From assembly GCF_039793925.1 (NCBI RefSeq), contig NZ_JBAMME010000316.1:19714-83713 (forward strand): DNA of 64,000 bases, in the 5' to 3' direction. Below the pieces are notes generated by a model that was not told the DNA's origin, ran no database searches, and saw only the letters and a program-made list of their open reading frames with translations. This document shows positions 60,955-64,000 of the stretch, piece by piece; positions within the stretch are counted from its first letter, which is position 1, and the number at the start of each line of letters is the position of its first letter. Source of the stretch: Thermogutta sp039793925. Its GTDB lineage: Bacteria; Planctomycetota; Planctomycetia; Pirellulales; Thermoguttaceae. The position numbers and the translations under genes are program-made.

Positions 60955-62439
60955 ATGACTTCAGTTCCCCGATTGGCCCTTGGCACGCTGGATGGGGCGA
61001 CAGACCCCTGGCCCCTGTTACGGGTCCTTCTTCGGGGATTTGCCGCTCGCAAGGTTCACGTGCAGACGTTCCTTTCCCGGGCAGCGTTCGGGGGATTTCA
61101 GGAGCTTCGGGCATGGTCGGGGGCCACGCCGCGGCATCTGGATAGCTGGCTCATGACCCCGGACCAGTGCCGTTCTTTTTTTCTTGAAGGGACAGAACGG
61201 GCGGATCTAGCGGTTGTACTCGGCCAATACTCCGCAGTGAATACAGCTCCACCGTGGACCGGAAACATCTGCCCGTCGCCTTTGCCGCCGCAGGCGCATC
61301 ATAATCATACGGGCGAAAAGAGACAGGCGGACCTCTCGAGAAACAGACCTGGCAGGATGAGTAATTCCTGCTGCCTCCATGCACTCTCTCGATGCTCGCG
61401 AGGCGCCGGGGGAAATCTGGACGCACTCTGCGATTGGCTCGGTCTGTCAAAATTAGCGATCCTCAGTACTCGACAACTCGCCCAGCTCGTCGCCAACCGA
61501 CGCAGTCTGCCGGTCGGATTAGAAGGTCTTTTCCTCACTGAGGGTGATCCCAGGGTTCCCCCTAGCCAGTATGTGGTGGACGTGGGAATCCTGTTGGGAG
61601 TGCCGCTTGTGGGGATAGTCTATCACGGGCATCCGAATCGACTTTCGACCGTGCTGGACAAATCCCGCTGCTGGGGCGACGGCGGACTAACCCTGTGGTG
61701 GGATTTCGGGTTATTCCAGCGGATTGTCGTGGCGAGTTCCGAAAAGCCCTTCCCTCAAGATCCCACGACGATTTGGGATTTCCGTGGTCGCCTCCAAGTG
61801 GCGATAGCCCGCGACGCGGTGTTCGGTTGTTACTTCCAGGAATCGCTGGAGCTACTGGAGCGGGCGGGGGCCAGAATCGTTGAGTTTTCCCCTCTCCGAG
61901 ATGAGCGTATCCCACCAGAAACGGACGTGGTGTATCTAGGTTGCGGAGAGCCTCGGGAGCACGCTGCCCGCCTGGCCGAAAACCACTGTTTAAAAGTTTC
62001 CCTCCGGGATTTCGTCCGCCGGGGTGGCAGGGTCTATGCGGAAGGAGCCGGTGCGGCGTATCTTTGCGAGTGGATGGAGGTCAACACCGGTTGTTTCATT
62101 TCTGGAGCGGGTATCCTCCCGGCAGCGGGGAGGCGGCTGCCACGATTCGGGGAGCCACTGCCCGTGACAGTCACTCTTCGGTCGAGCACCTGGCTGGCAG
62201 AGGCGGGTACGGCGATACGCGGCTACCGGAATTCCCAGTGGTGGTTCGAGCCCGAGTCGGTTTCCACCGGTCTGGTAAAGGAGCCGGGTTTCGAGTACGA
62301 CATCATCGGCAACGCCCAGGTGGTGGCTTCGATTGTGCACGTGGACTTTGCGGCCCAGCCCGCCTTACTCGCTCGCTTTTTCCAGAGAACTCCGGTGAGC
62401 GGTTCGGCGCCGTCCGGTACCACGCTTTTCGTCCGCTGA
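60955..62439 (+). CDS. Degenerate CobB/CbiA-like protein
   Basis: A protein of about 494 aa with the layout of cobyrinic acid a,c-diamide synthase: an N-terminal ATP-domain-like half and a C-terminal class I amidotransferase half (VAIARDAVFGCYFQESLELLERAGA, FSPLRDERIPPETDVVYLGCGEP, GGRVYAEGAGAAYLCEWM). Both catalytic signatures are altered. The P-loop segment reads LALGTLDGATDPWPLL, with no GKT/GKS. The amidotransferase nucleophile motif, normally ECGG, reads EGAG. It is therefore unlikely to amidate cobyrinate and may have a binding or new role. No cobalamin genes are nearby. ATG 60955 follows AGGTAA; the frame runs upstream to 60817 without family sequence. Confidence 0.72.
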   Translation: MTSVPRLALGTLDGATDPWPLLRVLLRGFAARKVHVQTFLSRAAFGGFQELRAWSGATPRHLDSWLMTPDQCRSFFLEGTERADLAVVLGQYSAVNTAPPWTGNICPSPLPPQAHHNHTGEKRQADLSRNRPGRMSNSCCLHALSRCSRGAGGNLDALCDWLGLSKLAILSTRQLAQLVANRRSLPVGLEGLFLTEGDPRVPPSQYVVDVGILLGVPLVGIVYHGHPNRLSTVLDKSRCWGDGGLTLWWDFGLFQRIVVASSEKPFPQDPTTIWDFRGRLQVAIARDAVFGCYFQESLELLERAGARIVEFSPLRDERIPPETDVVYLGCGEPREHAARLAENHCLKVSLRDFVRRGGRVYAEGAGAAYLCEWMEVNTGCFISGAGILPAAGRRLPRFGEPLPVTVTLRSSTWLAEAGTAIRGYRNSQWWFEPESVSTGLVKEPGFEYDIIGNAQVVASIVHVDFAAQPALLARFFQRTPVSGSAPSGTTLFVR

Positions 62440-62484
62440 TCGGGATTCGGCCACGCTCTGGCCCGGGCACGTGCTGGGTTTAAT

Positions 62485-62503
62485 TGGCCCCAACCGGGGG
62501 CCA
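62485..62503. terminator. Hairpin between convergent genes
   Basis: TGGCCCC, an AACCG loop, then GGGGCCA, lying between the stop of the CobB-like gene (62439) and the stop of apt (62548). Neither strand has a long T-run, so termination is only suggested by position. Confidence 0.35.
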
Positions 62504-62547
62504 GGAAGGATGCTCTGGGGGCAGCGTGGAGGTTGGCCCCTGAATAG

Positions 62548-63087
62548 TCATCCGCCGCTGAATTTGATGAGGCTCACAGGGCGGTAACGGGCCAGACGTT
62601 CAGCTCCCTTGAGATCGGTCAGTTCGATGACGAAGGCACAGCCGACCACAACGCCTCCGGCCTTTTCGATAAGTCGGCAACACGCCTCCACGGTTCCCCC
62701 GGTTGCCAGGAGGTCATCCACCACGAGCACCCGCGTCCCCGGCTTAATGGCGTCCTTATGCATTTCCAGGGTGTCGGTTCCGTACTCCAAGCTGTAGGTG
62801 TGAGAGAAAGTTTCCGAGGGCAGTTTCCCCGGTTTGCGAATGGGGATCAGCCCCACATTCAGTTCCAGGGCAAGCGGGGCAGCGAAAAGGAAACCGCGAG
62901 CTTCGGCCGCTGCGATGGCTTCCACATCCCGGTCGCGGACCGCATCGGCGAGCTGGCGCACCGTCTCTCGCAAGGCTTCTGGAGAGGCGAGAAGCGGCGT
63001 GATGTCTCGGAAAATGATCCCCGGTTTGGGAAAATCAGGGATTGATCGGATGTAACTGGCGAGGTCAATTGTTTGTTGGCTGCTCAT
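62548..63087 (-). CDS. apt: Adenine phosphoribosyltransferase
   Basis: A 179-aa purine salvage enzyme that makes AMP from adenine and PRPP. VLVVDDLLATGGTVEACC is the PRPP-binding loop, FPKPGIIFRDITPLL the typical Apt N-terminal signature, and AAEARGFLFAAPLALEL and EYGTDTLEMHKDAI the rest of the family pattern. The length is normal and the product is cytoplasmic. It is convergent with the CobB-like gene. Confidence 0.96.
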   Translation of the reverse strand: MSSQQTIDLASYIRSIPDFPKPGIIFRDITPLLASPEALRETVRQLADAVRDRDVEAIAAAEARGFLFAAPLALELNVGLIPIRKPGKLPSETFSHTYSLEYGTDTLEMHKDAIKPGTRVLVVDDLLATGGTVEACCRLIEKAGGVVVGCAFVIELTDLKGAERLARYRPVSLIKFSGG

Positions 63088-63172
63088 CGTGCCATGATCC
63101 TCCCGTTATTAAACCTCGTGCCTTTATTATGAAGGCTGCGTTTCCGCCTGTAAACGGGCAAGTGTCCGCAGA

Positions 63173-64000
63173 TCATTGATCTGAATTAGCGGCTGGAGTG
63201 GCGTCCTCCGACCGATCGGCAAAACGCCTGAGCTGTCGGTACTGCTGGAGCTTTTTTCTCAGCGTGACTCGATGGATTCCCAGATGGCGCGCCGCGTGAA
63301 TGTACTGCCCTCGATGAATTTCCAGAGCGGCTTCCAGAAGCACCGGTTCCAGAACCTGAAGAAACATTTCGTACAGTCGGCCTTCGAGGGTCGGATCGGC
63401 TACGGCTTGCTGTACCCATTTCCGCACACATTCGCGGAGCATTTCTTCCTGTAAGACATCTTGCTCGTTGCGCGCCAGCGAAGGTGGGAGGTGGTCGGCA
63501 TGCAGCACGCCTCCCCGACTGACAATAAGAGCGTGTTCTAGGGCATGCCGTAACTCGCGTACATTTCCCCACCACGGGCGTGCCAGAAGTGCCTGGCGAA
63601 AATCCTCGGACCAGGCCGGGGGTGCCTTCCCGGATTGTGCGGCCAGCCGGCCGAGAAAGTACTTTGCCAGCGGGTCGATGTCTTCCTGGCGCTCCCGCAA
63701 GGGCGGCAGATGGATTTCAAATGTCACGAGCCGGTAAAACAGGTCGTGGCGGAAAGCGCCTTCCCTGACAAGTCTGCGTAAATCCTGGTGTGTGGCCGAA
63801 ATGAGGCGAAAATCGACGTGCACCGGCTTGGTGCCGCCCACCGGGCAAAATTCGTGATATTCCAAAGCACGCAGGAGCTTGGCCTGAACGTTCAGTGGAA
63901 TGTCGGCGACCTCATCGATAAACAGAGTGCCGCCGTTTGCCCGTTGGAGAAGCCCCACATGATTCGACTTGGCTCCGGTGAAAGCCCCGCGGACATGGCC
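63173..64000 (-). CDS. Sigma-54-dependent transcriptional activator, C-terminal part (5' end outside window)
   Basis: The visible 275 residues are the AAA+ domain from RGAFTGA (the sigma-54 contact loop, complete at the window edge) through GTLFIDEVADIPLNVQAKLL (Walker B), FRHDLFYRLVTFEIHLPPLRER (sensor I/R-finger region) and WWGNVRELRHAL (sensor II). A C-terminal Fis-type helix-turn-helix (HAARHLGIHRVTLRKKL) follows. The N-terminal sensor domain and start lie beyond 64000. It activates sigma-54 promoters through ATP hydrolysis; target genes are unknown. Confidence 0.93.
   Translation of the reverse strand, partial: GHVRGAFTGAKSNHVGLLQRANGGTLFIDEVADIPLNVQAKLLRALEYHEFCPVGGTKPVHVDFRLISATHQDLRRLVREGAFRHDLFYRLVTFEIHLPPLRERQEDIDPLAKYFLGRLAAQSGKAPPAWSEDFRQALLARPWWGNVRELRHALEHALIVSRGGVLHADHLPPSLARNEQDVLQEEMLRECVRKWVQQAVADPTLEGRLYEMFLQVLEPVLLEAALEIHRGQYIHAARHLGIHRVTLRKKLQQYRQLRRFADRSEDATPAANSDQ

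Overview
The window looks like a chromosomal segment of a planctomycete, probably of the Pirellulales/Thermogutta type. This is inferred from gene content, not from a marker tree. It has a complete alternative complex III plus caa3 oxidase cluster, Tat-exported Gfo/Idh/MocA oxidoreductases and sulfatase, SMP-30 and multihaem proteins, a topoisomerase VI B subunit, a CsrA protein and a TerY-type signalling cluster. No rRNA, tRNA or CRISPR array was seen.

Layout. 1-7.9 kb: a small Tat-type protein, a lone receiver protein, the tRNA methylthiotransferase MtaB, a repeat-rich lipoprotein with a good terminator, an alpha/beta hydrolase, a CsrA-receiver fusion, a STAS protein and a cytidylate-kinase-like protein. 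8.1-21.9 kb: a long minus-strand respiratory operon reading actA-actB-actC-actDE-actF-small membrane protein-SCO-coxB-coxA-coxC-coxD. ACIII oxidises quinol, its haem subunits pass electrons on, and an A2-type caa3 oxidase reduces oxygen. 22.6-28.4 kb: aldo/keto reductase, TylF-like methyltransferase, rpmI-rplT, a CheX-like protein and an enolase-superfamily protein. 28.8-34.5 kb: a trimeric [FeFe] hydrogenase, hydC-hydB-hydA, whose HydB carries a C-terminal GltD-like FAD/NAD(P) module; this suggests electron bifurcation or confurcation.

34.6-38.5 kb: two small secreted proteins, an orphan topoisomerase VI B subunit with a duplicated H2TH-like block, and a dual-specificity phosphatase. 39.1-42.8 kb: an island of three genes (PP2C phosphatase, TerY-like vWA protein, and a kinase with an N-terminal PIN nuclease domain and a C-terminal glycine zipper). 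This is a variant TerY-P triad and the most unusual system in the window. 43.1-57.4 kb: catabolic and accessory genes (two Gfo/Idh/MocA oxidoreductases, TadA, a sugar isomerase-like protein, a tetrahaem cytochrome, a sulfatase, a TPR protein), an iron-uptake operon dtxR-feoA-feoB, an SMP-30 protein and galE. 57.6-64 kb: a gene split by an in-frame TGA, an acyltransferase, a degenerate CobB/CbiA-like protein, apt, and the C-terminal part of a sigma-54 activator that runs off the window end.

Start codons were chosen by Shine-Dalgarno spacing, signal peptide or family N-terminus and may differ from automatic calls. Family names come from motif recognition by eye; no database search was possible.
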